A stretch of DNA of 64,000 bases from Actinopolyspora mortivallis DSM 44261 (GTDB lineage Bacteria > Actinomycetota > Actinomycetes > Mycobacteriales > Pseudonocardiaceae), in contig NZ_KB913024.1 of assembly GCF_000384035.1 (NCBI RefSeq), forward strand, positions 2,813,128-2,877,127, written 5' to 3'. Every line of letters starts with the position of its first letter. Position 1 is the stretch's first letter. Below, piece by piece: positions 33,349-45,745 of the stretch. The notes below the pieces were generated by a model. That model did no database searches, was not told where the DNA came from, and was given only the letters and a program-made list of their open reading frames with translations. Both the position numbers and the translations under genes were made by a program.

Positions 33349-33744
33349 CTAGGAACGAGATCCCATCGCGAGCAGCCCCAGGGCGGCCACCACCGTCACC
33401 ACTTCGGCCACCCCGGCCAGCAACTGCGGAACCCCGGCCGCGACCTCGTGTGAGCCGAACAGACCGACCGTGACCGCCAACACGAACGCCAGCAGGGTCA
33501 GCACACCGAATCCCACGGCCCCCAGCGGGGGCAACCAGTGCTTCCAACTGAGCAGCACCAACGCCAGCACCAGACCGGCCACCGCGTTGAGCAGGAAAAG
33601 CGGCCCGATGACGGGCACTCCGCTCACCCCCTGGGCCCACAGGTCGAGATGCACCACAGCGGACATGAGCAGGCCCGCCGCCGTCACCCCGCGGAGCAGT
33701 TCGGCGGCGACGTGCCTTCCCCCGCCCGAAAGGTTCGTACTCAT
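33349..33744 (-). CDS. Four-helix integral membrane protein
   Basis: 131 residues from ATG at 33744; membrane segments at LLRGVTAAGLLMSAVVHLDL, GPLFLLNAVAGLVLALVLLS, GAVGFGVLTLLAFVLAVTVG and LLAGVAEVVTVVAALGLLAM. A common actinobacterial type of unknown function, often near redox or Rieske proteins; here the Rieske gene is divergent from it. The very long open frame upstream is shadow. Confidence 0.75.
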   Translation of the reverse strand: MSTNLSGGGRHVAAELLRGVTAAGLLMSAVVHLDLWAQGVSGVPVIGPLFLLNAVAGLVLALVLLSWKHWLPPLGAVGFGVLTLLAFVLAVTVGLFGSHEVAAGVPQLLAGVAEVVTVVAALGLLAMGSRS

Positions 33745-33982
33745 CCGTCCTCTCCTTGGCCTCGTGTCGACCGAAGGCCGGCGGAACCGGCCACGAACGA
33801 ACGTCGAGAGACTTCCGTGTCGGTATTGTCCGAGAAGTACGGAGTCCTGGTGGAACGAGCCGTCCGGCACAGCCCGGACACGGGGCACCACATCCCCGCG
33901 AGCTGGCTGTTCCGGCGACCGTCGGGAACCATCCCGACAGGACCCCGAACCGACAACCACGTGATCCGCCTGGGAGGAAATC

Positions 33983-34438
33983 ATGAGCGCCGAGCCACCG
34001 GTAACCCGACGACACGCCCTGGCCGTGGGAGGAGTCGGAGTCGGTGCCGCGATGCTGTCCGGATGTTCCGACGGGTCGTACCAGGGTTCGGAACTGACCT
34101 CCGAGGAGAGCCCCTCGGACGGCGTCACCCCACGGCAGGGGGAGCGGCTGGCCGCGTTGACGGAGGTGCCGGTGGGCGGTTCGCTCGTCGTCGACGGCCC
34201 GGACGGGGAGAAGATCGCCCTGAGCCGCCCGAACGAGGACGAGGTGACCGCGCACAGCGCCGTGTGTACCCACATGCGGTGCACGGTGCGCGCGGCGGGG
34301 AACGAACTGCGTTGTCCCTGCCACGGTTCGGTGTTCGAATCGGCCTCCGGTGCGGTGGTCAGCGGCCCGGCCCGGAAACCACTGCCGTCCGTGGCGGTCC
34401 GCGTCGAGTCGGGTGAGGTCGTCACCGACGGCTCCTGA
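33983..34438 (+). CDS. Rieske [2Fe-2S] protein with Tat signal and lipobox
   Basis: 151 residues. Tat motif RRHALAVGG and lipobox AAMLSGC, so it is probably exported folded and anchored to the outer membrane face. Cluster ligands are in CTHMRCTV (Cys, His) and CPCHGSVF (Cys, His), the two loops of a Rieske fold. ATG at 33983 has GGGAGGAAATC upstream. Too small for a cytochrome bc1 iron-sulfur subunit; a stand-alone electron carrier whose partner is unknown. A short hairpin after it separates it from the convergent DUF397 gene. Confidence 0.9.
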   Translation: MSAEPPVTRRHALAVGGVGVGAAMLSGCSDGSYQGSELTSEESPSDGVTPRQGERLAALTEVPVGGSLVVDGPDGEKIALSRPNEDEVTAHSAVCTHMRCTVRAAGNELRCPCHGSVFESASGAVVSGPARKPLPSVAVRVESGEVVTDGS

Positions 34439-34443
34439 CACAC

Positions 34444-34467
34444 CTCACCGGAGGGCTTCCCGGTGGG
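34444..34467. terminator. Short hairpin between convergent genes
   Basis: CTCACCGG (34444-34451) pairs with CCGGTGGG (34460-34467), one G-T wobble, 8-base loop, six bases after the Rieske stop. Weak but well placed. Confidence 0.4.
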
Positions 34468-34540
34468 GAGGCCACACACCGAGGGCGGGCGCTGTCCGCC
34501 GGAAGCCCCCTTCGGACCTCCCCAACCGGGAAACGACTCT

Positions 34541-34744
34541 TCAGATCCCGAATTCGCCCTGACGTACTCCGTCGGCGAAGGCCTCCATCTCCGCACGCGT
34601 GAACTCGAGCACGGGACCGTGCGGATCCCGCGAGTTCCGCACGCCGAAGGTGTCGCCTATACGCGCCACCTCCACGCACTCCGTGCCCTCGACACTGGAG
34701 GCGTTGGCCTTGTGAAAGGTGGTCTGGGACCAGTCCAGGGACAT
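34541..34744 (-). CDS. Stand-alone DUF397 protein
   Basis: 67 residues: WSQTTFHKANASSVEGTECV, then RIGDTFGVRNSRDPHGPVLE and FTRAEMEAFADGVRQGEFG, the full DUF397 pattern. ATG at 34744. Unlike the copy at 13072 it has no XRE regulator beside it, so it may interact with a regulator coded elsewhere. Confidence 0.85.
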   Translation of the reverse strand: MSLDWSQTTFHKANASSVEGTECVEVARIGDTFGVRNSRDPHGPVLEFTRAEMEAFADGVRQGEFGI

Positions 34745-35139
34745 ACTCCACTCCTCACGATCGGCGGCGGTGCGGACACGGGGACCGCACCGCCGCAACG
34801 TCCGCGGACCCGCTTGCCCGAGGGGAGGAACCCCGTGCCGGGGAACACGGCGTTGCCCGCGCACACTCGCGGAACGGGTCCGTCCACGTGGTTGCCCCAC
34901 CCCGGGAGAACGCGGTCGAGGACGGAGAGTCCTCCGGAGGAACACCGGGCACGGCAGGGGTCCGTACGCCGTGCCCGCCTCACCGGCCTCGGAGGGGCGA
35001 CGACAGCCACCTCATGATCGTCAACCACACGAAGCCACACACTCAACGGGTTCGCCCGAGCACCACACGTAAGTGTGGCGCGCGGAAGCCGGACGGAGAC
35101 GACACCGGTCTCCACCCGCCGGACGATCCGCCGGAGCGC
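34745..35139. other. Gene-free spacer between murA and the DUF397 gene
   Basis: About 395 bases. Both flanking genes read left, so this contains the promoter of the DUF397 gene and the end of the murA message. ORFs seen here are of shadow quality; nothing else recognised. Confidence 0.4.
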
Positions 35140-36396
35140 TCAGTCGGACACGCGCTCGATCTCCGCTCCCAGCCCGCGCAGCTGCTCCACGAAGTCCGGG
35201 TAGCCGCGATCGATGTGGAAGACATCCCACACCTCGGTGACACCGTCCGCGCACAACCCGGCCAGGACCAGCCCCACACCGGCACGGATGTCCGAGGCCC
35301 ACACGGGAGCACTGGACAGGCGTTCCTGCCCCCGAACCACGGCGTGGTGACCGTCGGTGCGCGCGTCGGCCCCCATACGGACCAGTTCCTCGATGAAACG
35401 GAACCGCGACTCGAAAAGGTTCTCGGTGATCATCGAGGTGCCGTCGGCAACGGCCGACAACGCCAGGGCCATCGGTTGGAGATCGGTGGGAAACCCCGGG
35501 TAGGGAAGTGTCACGTAGTCGATCGCGCTGGGACGCGCACGCATCACCACCCGGAAGTCGTCCTCGCCGGTGGAGATCTCGGCGCCCGCGCCGCGCAGTT
35601 TCTCCAGCACGAGATTGACGTGCTGCGGATCCACCCCGTGCACCGTCACGTCCCCTCGGGTCGCCGCCGCGGCGAAAGCCCAGGTGGCGGCGACGATCCG
35701 GTCACCGATCACCTGGTGACGCACCGGTTCGAGCGAGGAGACCCCGTGGACGGTCAGCGTGGAGGTACCCGCCCCCTCGATCTTGGCCCCCATCTGCTGC
35801 AACATCACGCACAGGTCGACGATCTCCGGCTCGCGCGCGGCGTTGTCGATGACGGTGGTTCCGTCGGCCAGCACCGAGGCCATCAGGATGTTCTCGGTGG
35901 CGCCGACACTCGGGAAGTCCAGCCAGATCTGCGCCCCGTGCAGGTCCTCCGCCTCCGCCACCACGGCACCGTGCTCGATGTGGCTGTGGGCACCCAGCTG
36001 GCGCAACCCACTCTGGTGCATGTCCAACGGGCGGGAGCCGATGGCGTCACCGCCGGGCAGCGTCACCACCGCCCGACGACAACGGGCCACCAGCGGCCCG
36101 AGCACGCACACCGAGGCACGCAGCCTACCCATGTGGGCGGAGACGGCCTCGTGGCTGATCTCGGAGGGTGTGGTGACCATGGTCGTCGCTCCGTCGATCT
36201 CGACGGAGCAGCCGAGGCTGCGCAGCACGTCGGCCATCAACGGGACGTCCAGGATCTCCGGGCAGTTCGTGATGGTCGTGGTGCCCTCGGTCAACAGGGA
36301 GGCCGCCATCAACTTCAACACGCTGTTCTTCGCGCCGACCACGCCGACCTCGCCGACGAGACGGGCGCCGCCGTGTACCCGGAAATGTTCACTCAC
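35140..36396 (-). CDS. murA: UDP-N-acetylglucosamine 1-carboxyvinyltransferase MurA, Asp-117 form
   Basis: 418 residues. First committed step of peptidoglycan synthesis: adds enolpyruvate from PEP to UDP-GlcNAc. N-terminal [20 protein letters not shown] (catalytic Lys/Asn), [15 protein letters not shown], and late [11 protein letters not shown]. The loop residue that is the reactive Cys in E. coli (GGCxIGxRP) is Asp here: [15 protein letters not shown], Asp117 (bases 36046-36048). The same substitution in M. tuberculosis MurA gives fosfomycin resistance, so that is expected here. GTG at 36396. It is divergent from the adenosyltransferase gene. Confidence 0.95.
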   Translation of the reverse strand: MSEHFRVHGGARLVGEVGVVGAKNSVLKLMAASLLTEGTTTITNCPEILDVPLMADVLRSLGCSVEIDGATTMVTTPSEISHEAVSAHMGRLRASVCVLGPLVARCRRAVVTLPGGDAIGSRPLDMHQSGLRQLGAHSHIEHGAVVAEAEDLHGAQIWLDFPSVGATENILMASVLADGTTVIDNAAREPEIVDLCVMLQQMGAKIEGAGTSTLTVHGVSSLEPVRHQVIGDRIVAATWAFAAAATRGDVTVHGVDPQHVNLVLEKLRGAGAEISTGEDDFRVVMRARPSAIDYVTLPYPGFPTDLQPMALALSAVADGTSMITENLFESRFRFIEELVRMGADARTDGHHAVVRGQERLSSAPVWASDIRAGVGLVLAGLCADGVTEVWDVFHIDRGYPDFVEQLRGLGAEIERVSD

Positions 36397-36593
36397 GGAC
36401 AGCCAGGTTACGGCTGCGGTGCGATTGCCCTCCGGGTGGGGCTCGTCGGGAACCCACCGGGTTCCGGAACCGCGGATCCCGCCGGGACGGTCCCGTCCCC
36501 CGCGGTGACATCCCGACGACCCTGGACCGCCGAACGTGCTCACCGTCACGACACCACCCCGCCCATCGGGAAGGGGGACATAGGGTTGTGGCC

Positions 36594-37166
36594 ATGAGCG
36601 TGCATCTGACCAAGATCTACACCCGCACCGGAGACGGCGGGACCACCCGCCTGTCGGACAACTCCGTGGTGCCCAAGTCCGACGCCAGGATCGGTGCCTA
36701 CGCCGACGTGGACGAGACGAACTCGGTGATCGGCGTCGCGCTGGCCACGGCGAACCTCGACGCCGACATTCACGACATCCTGCGTTCGGTGCAGAACGAC
36801 CTGTTCGACGTCGGTGCCGACCTGGCCACCCCGGTGGTGGAGGCTCCGGAACACCCCCCGCTGCGGGTGACGCAGGACTACGTCGACCAGCTCGAAAGCT
36901 GGTGCGACGAGTACAACGAGCGTCTGGGGAAGCTGAACTCGTTCATCCTGCCCGGAGGAACTCCGGGCGGAGCGTTGTTGCACCAGGCGCGCTGTGTCGC
37001 CCGCCGCGCCGAACGTTCGGCGTGGGCGCTGATCGACGAGGACCCCGACAACACCAACGAGCTGCCGGCCAAGTACCTGAACCGACTGTCCGACCTGCTG
37101 TTCATCCTCGCCCGGATCGCCAATCCGAACGGCGACGTGCTCTGGCGGCCGGGTGAACGCTCCTGA
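36594..37166 (+). CDS. pduO: Cob(I)alamin adenosyltransferase, PduO type
   Basis: 190 residues. Makes adenosylcobalamin from ATP and cob(I)alamin. ATP-binding N-terminus [20 protein letters not shown], then [39 protein letters not shown] and [14 protein letters not shown] at 36594 is chosen because orthologues start MxVHLT; a GTG at 36588 is two codons upstream. Adenosylcobalamin serves methylmalonyl-CoA mutase, which links this gene to the epimerase at 18.7 kb. Confidence 0.92.
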   Translation: MSVHLTKIYTRTGDGGTTRLSDNSVVPKSDARIGAYADVDETNSVIGVALATANLDADIHDILRSVQNDLFDVGADLATPVVEAPEHPPLRVTQDYVDQLESWCDEYNERLGKLNSFILPGGTPGGALLHQARCVARRAERSAWALIDEDPDNTNELPAKYLNRLSDLLFILARIANPNGDVLWRPGERS

Positions 37167-37247
37167 GCCGAACCCGCCGGAGTGACGTGGGCGGTTTCCC
37201 GGCGACGCACCGGCACCCGTGTTCCCCCGCCCGTGCTCCGGCGAGGT

Positions 37248-37736
37248 TCACCAGCCCGTCGAATCCACCAGTTCCTTGGCGAAACACCTGCTGTGCGGTT
37301 CGTCGGCGAAGACCCCGAACTTCGGTATCTCGCGGTAGCCCGCGCTCTCGTACAGTCCGATCGCCTCGGGCTGGCGCAGCCCGGTTTCCAACACCATGCG
37401 CTTGCGACCGGCCCGGGCGGCCCGCCTTTCCAGTTCCCCCAGTATCGCGCGCGCGTAACCCAGCCCCCGGGCCGCGGGCACCACGTACATCCGTTTGATC
37501 TCGGCGTCACCGTCCTCCAGTCCGACGACGTCGGAGTCCCGTGCCCGCCACCCTCCCGTGGCCACCGGAGAGCCGTCACGGTAGCCCGCCAGGAAGACCC
37601 CGTGGGGCGGCAGGAACTCGGAGGCGCTCAGCGGGGTGACGTCCGGTCCGCCGTAGCGGACGACGTACTCCTGCTGCACCTGCTCGATCAGGTCGGCGAC
37701 ATCCGGATGGTCATAAGCGACTGCCTCGATACGCAC
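37248..37736 (-). CDS. GNAT-family N-acetyltransferase
   Basis: 162 residues. Acetyl-CoA site in RMYVVPAARGLGYARAILGE; further GNAT elements in LETGLRQPEAIGLYESAGY and the final FGVFADEPHSRCFAKELV. Substrate unknown; the small size and N-terminal IEAVAYDHPDVADLIEQVQQ resemble small-molecule or amino-acid acetyltransferases. GTG at 37736. Confidence 0.85.
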   Translation of the reverse strand: MRIEAVAYDHPDVADLIEQVQQEYVVRYGGPDVTPLSASEFLPPHGVFLAGYRDGSPVATGGWRARDSDVVGLEDGDAEIKRMYVVPAARGLGYARAILGELERRAARAGRKRMVLETGLRQPEAIGLYESAGYREIPKFGVFADEPHSRCFAKELVDSTGW

Positions 37737-37800
37737 CCGGACATTCTAGAAAAGCCCGACGGAACCCCTCGGCCGCACACAGCACTTCGGGCGTGCGCCG

Positions 37801-38253
37801 TCATCGGACCCACGGGGCGACGCTGCTCGGCGGGGAGGACTCCAGCCACGACAGGAAGCCGGTCAGCGCGTCGCTTCCCATGGCCACCTCGATGTCCTCC
37901 TCCGGTCGACCGAGATGCAGCACCAGGGAACCGGCGGGCATCGTGTAGGCCTCCGCCGTGGTGGGACGACGTCGGTCGGTGATCGCTATGGTACTCCGGT
38001 TGAGTATCCAGTCGGGCCCGGAACGCAGACTCAACGCCCGGTACCAGGCGAACTCCTCACCCTGGTAACGGGCCACTCCCAGATGCCACCCCCGGCCGGG
38101 TTCGCTCCGGTGCACCCGCAGAGCCACCTCGATCCCCCCGGCCCGGAGTCCGCGCAGCCGTCGACGCGCGAGCAGCATCCCGCCGAGCACGAGGAGCACG
38201 GCGACGACTGCCAGCACGAGCAGGACGGCGATCACCACGACCGAGGCGCTCAT
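37801..38253 (-). CDS. DUF2550 membrane-anchored protein
   Basis: 150 residues: one N-terminal helix (SVVVIAVLLVLAVVAVLLVL), a basic stretch (ARRRLRGLRAGG) and a DUF2550 domain with WHLGVARYQGEEFAWYRALS. Always found right after the ATP synthase epsilon gene in actinobacteria (mycobacterial Rv1312); role unknown. It starts 12 bases after the atpC stop, so it belongs to the atp transcript. Confidence 0.9.
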   Translation of the reverse strand: MSASVVVIAVLLVLAVVAVLLVLGGMLLARRRLRGLRAGGIEVALRVHRSEPGRGWHLGVARYQGEEFAWYRALSLRSGPDWILNRSTIAITDRRRPTTAEAYTMPAGSLVLHLGRPEEDIEVAMGSDALTGFLSWLESSPPSSVAPWVR

Positions 38254-38265
38254 CGACGACCTGTG

Positions 38266-38631
38266 TCAGACGGAGTACCCTGCCACTCGCAGTCGCGACC
38301 GGGCACGGATCCTGGCCTGTTCATCATCCCCCTCGGCATCGCGCCGCGCCGCGGCGACGTCGATCTCCTGGGCCAGTTCAGCGGACTCCGCGAGCACACT
38401 GACCACACCGTCGGAGACCGAGAGGAAACCACCGTGCACGGCGGCCGTGACGGTCTCGTGGTCCGGCGTCGAGATCTTGACGACACCCCCCTCGACCAGC
38501 TGGCCGAGCATCGGCTCGTGCCTGGGCATAATACCGATTACACCTTCGGTCGTCTGAGCCACCACGCTGGTCGCCTTACCGGACCACAAGCGGCGCTCCA
38601 CGGCGACCAGCTCGACGGACATCTCGGCCAC
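38266..38631 (-). CDS. atpC: ATP synthase epsilon subunit
   Basis: 121 residues; rotor stalk subunit that also inhibits ATP hydrolysis. N-terminal [20 protein letters not shown], then [20 protein letters not shown] of the beta-sandwich, then a helical end ([15 protein letters not shown]). GTG at 38631 fits mycobacterial AtpC. Separated from atpD by 152 bases with a 12-bp hairpin. Confidence 0.93.
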   Translation of the reverse strand: MAEMSVELVAVERRLWSGKATSVVAQTTEGVIGIMPRHEPMLGQLVEGGVVKISTPDHETVTAAVHGGFLSVSDGVVSVLAESAELAQEIDVAAARRDAEGDDEQARIRARSRLRVAGYSV

Positions 38632-38727
38632 GCGTGTCTCCTTTGTCGGTGTGTCGTCGTAGTCTATCCGATGGATCGGGCACGTCCGAATTCCGGCACA
38701 CGGGCGAACCAGCGTTCACCACGGAGT

Positions 38728-38760
38728 GGGTGCCGGAATCCTTGCCGAATTCCGGCACCC
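38728..38760 (-). promoter_or_regulatory. 12-bp hairpin between atpD and atpC
   Basis: GGGTGCCGGAAT (38728-38739) and ATTCCGGCACCC (38749-38760) form a perfect stem with a 9-base loop, and the arm sequence CCGAATTCCGGCAC recurs at 38686-38699. It lies downstream of the atpD stop and before atpC, where it could lower atpC output or end part of the transcript. Confidence 0.6.
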
Positions 38761-38783
38761 GTGTCCACCCGCTTCGGGCGGAA

Positions 38784-41142
<2,359 letters not shown>

Positions 41143-41152
41143 GGCTATCCGG

Positions 41153-42808
41153 TCACTTCTCGCTGTCCCCGGAGGCGGGGCGGTTGACCTTCACCGTCTC
41201 CTGCTCGACCTCGTCGGCACCGACGGTGCCCACTTCCTCGTGCTGCGGCAGCACCGTGCCGCCCTCGGAGGTGGTGAACTGCTTCTTGAACTCCGCGACG
41301 GCGTCCTCGATGGCCTGCGTACCGTCGTCGGAGAGTTTCCCGCTCTCGGCGATGTCCTTGAGCACGGTGCTCTGGTTGCGCCGCATGTGCGCCAGGAACT
41401 CCGACTCGAAGCGACGGACGTCGTTGGTGGGCACGTCGTCCAGATGGCCCTTGGTGCCCAGGTAGAGCGAGATCACCTCTTCCTCGACGGGGAACGGCAC
41501 TCCCTCACCCTGCTTGAGGACCTCCATCAGGCGGGCACCGCGATCCAGCTGCGCCTTGGAGGCCGCGTCCAGGTCCGAGGCGAACGCGGAGAAAGCCTCC
41601 AGCTCACGGTACTGCGCCAGCTCGATCTTCAACGAACCGGTGACGCTCTTCATGGCCTTGATCTGGGCCGAACCACCGACACGGGACACCGAGGTACCGA
41701 CGTCGATGGCGGGACGCTGTCCGGAGTTGAACAGGTCGGACTGCAGGAAGCACTGCCCGTCGGTGATGGAGATGACGTTGGTGGGGATGTAGGCCGAGAC
41801 GTCGTTGGCCTTGGTCTCGATGATCGGCAGACCGGTCATCGAACCGCCACCCTGGTCGTCGGAGAGCTTGGCACAGCGCTCCAGCAGGCGGGAGTGCAGG
41901 TAGAAGACGTCGCCCGGGTAGGCCTCACGTCCCGGAGGGCGCCGCAGCAGCAGCGAGATGGCCCGGTAGGCCTCGGCCTGCTTGGTCAGGTCGTCGAAGA
42001 CGATGAGCACGTGCTTGCCCTGCCACATCCAGTGCTGGCCGAGGGCGGAGCCTGCGTAGGGGGCCAGCCACTTCAGACCGGGCGAGTCCGCGGCCGGAGC
42101 GGCCACGATGGTGGTGTACTCCATCGCCCCGGCCTCCTCGAGGGCACGCTGCGTACCCGCGATGGTGGAGCCCTTCTGCCCGATGGCGACGTAGATGCAG
42201 CGCACCTGCTTGTTCGGGTCGCCGCTCTCCCAGTTGCTCTTCTGGTTGATGATCGTGTCAGTGGCGATCGTGGTCTTGCCGGTCTTGCGGTCACCGATGA
42301 TCAGCTGCCGCTGGCCACGACCGATCGGCGTCATCGAGTCGATGGCCTTGATACCGGTCTGCAACGGCTCGCTCACGCCCTGGCGCTGCACGACCGAGGC
42401 GGCCTGCAACTCCAGCTCACGCTGGGTCTCCGGCTCGATCTCACCGAGACCGTCCAGAGGCTCGCCCACCGGGTTGACCACGCGGCCGAGGAAGTTGTCG
42501 CCGACCGGCACGGACATCACCTTGCCGGTGCGCCTGACCTCCTGGCCCTCCTCGATCTGGTCGGCTTGACCGAGGATGACCGCACCGATCGACTGAGCCT
42601 CAAGGTTCATCGCGACGCCGTAGACGCCGCCGGGGAACTCCAGCAGTTCCTCGGTCATGACCGAAGGCAGACCCTCGACATGGGCGATGCCGTCACCGGT
42701 GTCCGTGACGACCCCGACCTCCTCGCGGCTGACCTCGGGGGAGTAGCTGGAGACGTACTTCTCGATCGCACTGCGGATCTCGTCCGACGAGATCGTCAGC
42801 TCCGCCAT
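41153..42808 (-). CDS. atpA: ATP synthase alpha subunit
   Basis: 551 residues; regulatory nucleotide-binding subunit of F1. P-loop [15 protein letters not shown], then [16 protein letters not shown], and [20 protein letters not shown]. The C-terminal region beyond residue 505 is extended ([19 protein letters not shown]), as in mycobacteria, where this extension suppresses ATPase activity. ATG at 42808. Confidence 0.97.
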   Translation of the reverse strand: MAELTISSDEIRSAIEKYVSSYSPEVSREEVGVVTDTGDGIAHVEGLPSVMTEELLEFPGGVYGVAMNLEAQSIGAVILGQADQIEEGQEVRRTGKVMSVPVGDNFLGRVVNPVGEPLDGLGEIEPETQRELELQAASVVQRQGVSEPLQTGIKAIDSMTPIGRGQRQLIIGDRKTGKTTIATDTIINQKSNWESGDPNKQVRCIYVAIGQKGSTIAGTQRALEEAGAMEYTTIVAAPAADSPGLKWLAPYAGSALGQHWMWQGKHVLIVFDDLTKQAEAYRAISLLLRRPPGREAYPGDVFYLHSRLLERCAKLSDDQGGGSMTGLPIIETKANDVSAYIPTNVISITDGQCFLQSDLFNSGQRPAIDVGTSVSRVGGSAQIKAMKSVTGSLKIELAQYRELEAFSAFASDLDAASKAQLDRGARLMEVLKQGEGVPFPVEEEVISLYLGTKGHLDDVPTNDVRRFESEFLAHMRRNQSTVLKDIAESGKLSDDGTQAIEDAVAEFKKQFTTSEGGTVLPQHEEVGTVGADEVEQETVKVNRPASGDSEK

Positions 42809-42884
42809 GTCTCGTTCCTGCTCTCGCTTGGTTCTGTGGAAAAAGGGTCCGGCCTCGTCCGTTCGGCGGGTGCGGCTGCACCCG

Positions 42885-43715
42885 TCAGTCGGAGAGGTCG
42901 CGCCGCAATGCCTGCAGCCGTCCGGACGTGCTGCCGTCGATGACTTCCTCACCGACCCGAATGACCAATCCGCCACCGACCTCGGGGTCCACCTCCAGGT
43001 GTACCGCGATCGGCCGTGCGTAGATGCGCTGCAGCGTGTTGGCCAACCGCTCCTGTTGCTGCTCACTGAGCGCGACCGCCGAACGAACGTGGGCGACCGA
43101 GCGCTCCCTGCGTTTGGCGGAGAGCTCGGCCAGTTCCTCCAGCTCCTCACTGAGGTGCCGGCCCGGCGACCTTTCGACCAACTGCCGCACCAGGCGTTCG
43201 GTCACGTCCTCGACCTTGCCGCCAACAAGCTGTCCGACGACGGCTCCCTTACCGGCGGCATCGGCCGTGGGATCCGACAGCAACCGCTCCAGCTCGGGTT
43301 GACCGCCGATGATGCGGCCCAGCCGGAACAGCTCGTCCTCCACCGCGTCCAGCCTGCCCGCCCGTTCCGCCTGGACCAGCAGCGCGATGCGGGCGAGCCG
43401 TTCGAGGCCGTGCACCAGATCGCTCGGGTGCGACCAGCGAACTCCAGCCGCTTCGAGCACCACCGGCAGGCAGCGGGCACCGAGACGGTCGCCCAGCAAC
43501 TCACGAACCAGGCTCTTCCTGGATTCCGCCGGGGTGGCGGCGTCGGCGAGAGCGCGCCGGAGAACGGACTCGCCGCGCAGCAGCGCGGCGACCCCGAACA
43601 ACTCGTCGGCGAGCCCGGTGATCTCCGCGGGTCCGGCCCCGTCAGTGGCCTGCAACAACTGCAGCTCACTGGCTGCCAGTGCATCGCGACTCGCGGCGTT
43701 CACGAGGGTGCTCAA
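42885..43715 (-). CDS. atpH: ATP synthase delta subunit
   Basis: 276 residues; peripheral stalk. N-terminal helical domain ([20 protein letters not shown]) and the conserved end [20 protein letters not shown] followed by [15 protein letters not shown]. About 100 residues longer than the E. coli form because of an insertion, typical of actinobacteria; here b and delta are separate, unlike in mycobacteria. Start TTG at 43715 with GAAAGG upstream; a GTG at 43703 is possible. Confidence 0.93.
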   Translation of the reverse strand: MSTLVNAASRDALAASELQLLQATDGAGPAEITGLADELFGVAALLRGESVLRRALADAATPAESRKSLVRELLGDRLGARCLPVVLEAAGVRWSHPSDLVHGLERLARIALLVQAERAGRLDAVEDELFRLGRIIGGQPELERLLSDPTADAAGKGAVVGQLVGGKVEDVTERLVRQLVERSPGRHLSEELEELAELSAKRRERSVAHVRSAVALSEQQQERLANTLQRIYARPIAVHLEVDPEVGGGLVIRVGEEVIDGSTSGRLQALRRDLSD

Positions 43716-43787
43716 GTCTGCACGCCTTTCTCTCCTGGGCCCATCACTGAAATCCCTTCGACCTGAAGGCCGACCGGTGCGAACCGT

Positions 43788-44345
43788 TCAGCTGCTGGTC
43801 GACGTCGACGGTGCGGAGGTGGACTCCAGCTCGTCGAGGAAACGGTCCACGGTGCGTTGGGTCCGTTCCTCGTTCTCGAGGGACTCACCGACGACCTTGC
43901 TGGCCAGATCCACGGCCTGCCGACCGAGATCGGCACGCAGCTCAGCGATGACCTGCGCCTTCTGTGCGGCCAGCTGGGCCTGCCCCTGACTGATGATCCG
44001 ATCGCTCTCGGTCTGGGCCTGCGAGCGCATCTCGTCGAGGATCTGTTGCCCCTCGGCCCTGGCGTCGTCCCTGATGCGCGCGGCTTCGGCGCGGGCCTCG
44101 GCCAGTTGGGCCTTGTACTGTTCCAGCGTCCGCTGGGCTTCGGCCTGCGCCTCCTCCGCCCGGGCTATGCCGCCCTCGATCCGGTCGCTGCGTTCCTTGT
44201 AGAGCTTCTCGAAGCGCGGAACCGCGTACCGGTGGAGGACGAAAAGCAGCAGGGCGAAGGCGACGAAACCGACGATGATCTCGGCAGGCTCCGGCAGGAT
44301 CGGGTTGTGCTCCCCCTCCGCCGCCAGCACCACGTGTGTCTTCAT
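43788..44345 (-). CDS. atpF: ATP synthase b subunit
   Basis: 185 residues; peripheral stalk. One membrane helix (IIVGFVAFALLLFVLHRYAV) then a long coiled coil (RAEEAQAEAQRTLEQYKAQL ... EARAEAARIRDDARAEGQQI) and a Ser/Thr-rich end. ATG at 44345 has GAGAGG five bases upstream; an ATG 15 bases earlier is less likely. Confidence 0.95.
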   Translation of the reverse strand: MKTHVVLAAEGEHNPILPEPAEIIVGFVAFALLLFVLHRYAVPRFEKLYKERSDRIEGGIARAEEAQAEAQRTLEQYKAQLAEARAEAARIRDDARAEGQQILDEMRSQAQTESDRIISQGQAQLAAQKAQVIAELRADLGRQAVDLASKVVGESLENEERTQRTVDRFLDELESTSAPSTSTSS

Positions 44346-44378
44346 CAGCACCTCTCCCAACGCGTCAAGTCGTCAAAC

Positions 44379-44636
44379 TCAAGCGGCGGAGGCGAGGAAG
44401 TAGACGACCAGACCGATCAGCGCCAGCACCTCGACGAGCACGAAGGAGATCCAGGCGATTCCCATCAGCTGGCCCTGGGCCTCCGGCTGGCGGGCGGTGC
44501 CGTTGATGACCGACGCCCAGATGAGGCCGACACCGATACCGGGGCCGACGGCACCGACACCGTAGCCGATGGCGGCGAGACCCGGGTTGATGTTGGCGGC
44601 GGTTTCCGCGGCCTGTGCAAGAACGATGTTGCTCAC
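44379..44636 (-). CDS. atpE: ATP synthase c subunit
   Basis: 85 residues; proton-carrying ring. Two membrane helices with the glycine-rich AIGYGVGAVGPGIGVGLIWA and the ion-carrying Glu in FVLVEVLALIGLVVYF. No sodium-site residues were obvious, so proton coupling is expected. GTG at 44636 with AAAGG upstream. Confidence 0.95.
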   Translation of the reverse strand: MSNIVLAQAAETAANINPGLAAIGYGVGAVGPGIGVGLIWASVINGTARQPEAQGQLMGIAWISFVLVEVLALIGLVVYFLASAA

Positions 44637-44691
44637 TGTTACTACCTTTCAACTCGGTCCGCTTGCGCGGATCGGAGGTCTCGATCTGCCC

Positions 44692-45471
44692 TCAGTGCTC
44701 TTGCGCGAGTGCGGCGCCGATGAAGTTGGCGCTGAGCACCGCGAAGATGTACGCCTGCAAGACCTGAATCAAGGCCTCGGCGAAGGTCAGGATGATCGCG
44801 AAGGCGAAGCTGATGATGGAAACCGGTTTGAACAGGGCACTCGCCTCGAGCAGCAGGTACTGCCCTCCGAGCGTGAACACCAGCAGGATGAGGTGTCCGG
44901 CGAACATCGCCGCGAAGACTCGGATGGCCAGCGCCACCGGCTGGAACAGGAACTTCTGCAGGAACTCGATCGGAGCCAGCAGGATGTAGACCGGCTTGGG
45001 CACTCCCGGAGGGAACATCACGTGCTTGAAGTAGCCCAAGAAGCCGTGGCGTCTGAATCCGACCGTGTGGATCACCACGTAGACCATGATGAACAGGGCG
45101 ACCGGGAACCCGATCTTGGCCATCGTGGGGAACTGGATCAACGGGACGATCCCGAAGATGTTGTTCACCAGGATGAACGTGAACAGCCCGAAGATCAACG
45201 GGATGAACCGCTGGAAGTCCTTGGCCCCGATCTGGTCCCTGGCGATCGTGTTCCTGCTGAAGTCGTAGATGTACTCCGCCGCGAACTGCGCCCTGCCAGG
45301 CACCACCTTGAGGTTGCGCGTGGCAAAGAAGAAGTACGCACCGACGATGACCGCCGAGAGCACCACGAGCACGATCGGCTTGGTGACTCCACCGAATATC
45401 GGTGGGAGGAAAAAGCTATCGACACCGGGCGGATCGAACGTACCGCCTTGGCTCAACACCAGCGCGCCCAA
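44692..45471 (-). CDS. atpB: ATP synthase a subunit
   Basis: 259 residues; proton channel stator. Helices include PIVLVVLSAVIVGAYFFFAT and FRRHGFLGYFKHVMFPPG; the essential Arg lies in PVALAIRVFAAMFAGHLILL. Start is TTG at 45471 with GGAAGGAG five bases upstream; a GTG three codons later is possible. Confidence 0.94.
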   Translation of the reverse strand: MGALVLSQGGTFDPPGVDSFFLPPIFGGVTKPIVLVVLSAVIVGAYFFFATRNLKVVPGRAQFAAEYIYDFSRNTIARDQIGAKDFQRFIPLIFGLFTFILVNNIFGIVPLIQFPTMAKIGFPVALFIMVYVVIHTVGFRRHGFLGYFKHVMFPPGVPKPVYILLAPIEFLQKFLFQPVALAIRVFAAMFAGHLILLVFTLGGQYLLLEASALFKPVSIISFAFAIILTFAEALIQVLQAYIFAVLSANFIGAALAQEH

Positions 45472-45745
45472 CTGGGCTCCTTCCGGTTCTCCCGAGCGAA
45501 GCTAACTCCACCGGGGGAATCGTCACGATTTGCACTCAACGTACCTGATACACGATCGAGGACGTAGGGGCCCTCCCTCGGGGCGAGGTCCGCCAGGCGG
45601 CGTCCGGCCGGGCGATCGGAACCACCCCGCGGCGCGAACCCCCTCGGCTCAACGGCCCGAGCTTCCCGCGCGGCAAACCCTACCATTTGGTAACAAAACG
45701 GGTATACCCACCATTTCACACCGGCAGGGCCGAATCCCTACTCCG

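Noticed and set aside
41153..43150. A 665-codon alpha subunit
   Set aside because: The extra N-terminal 114 codons are atpH read in the wrong frame; ATG at 42808 starts the normal AtpA.
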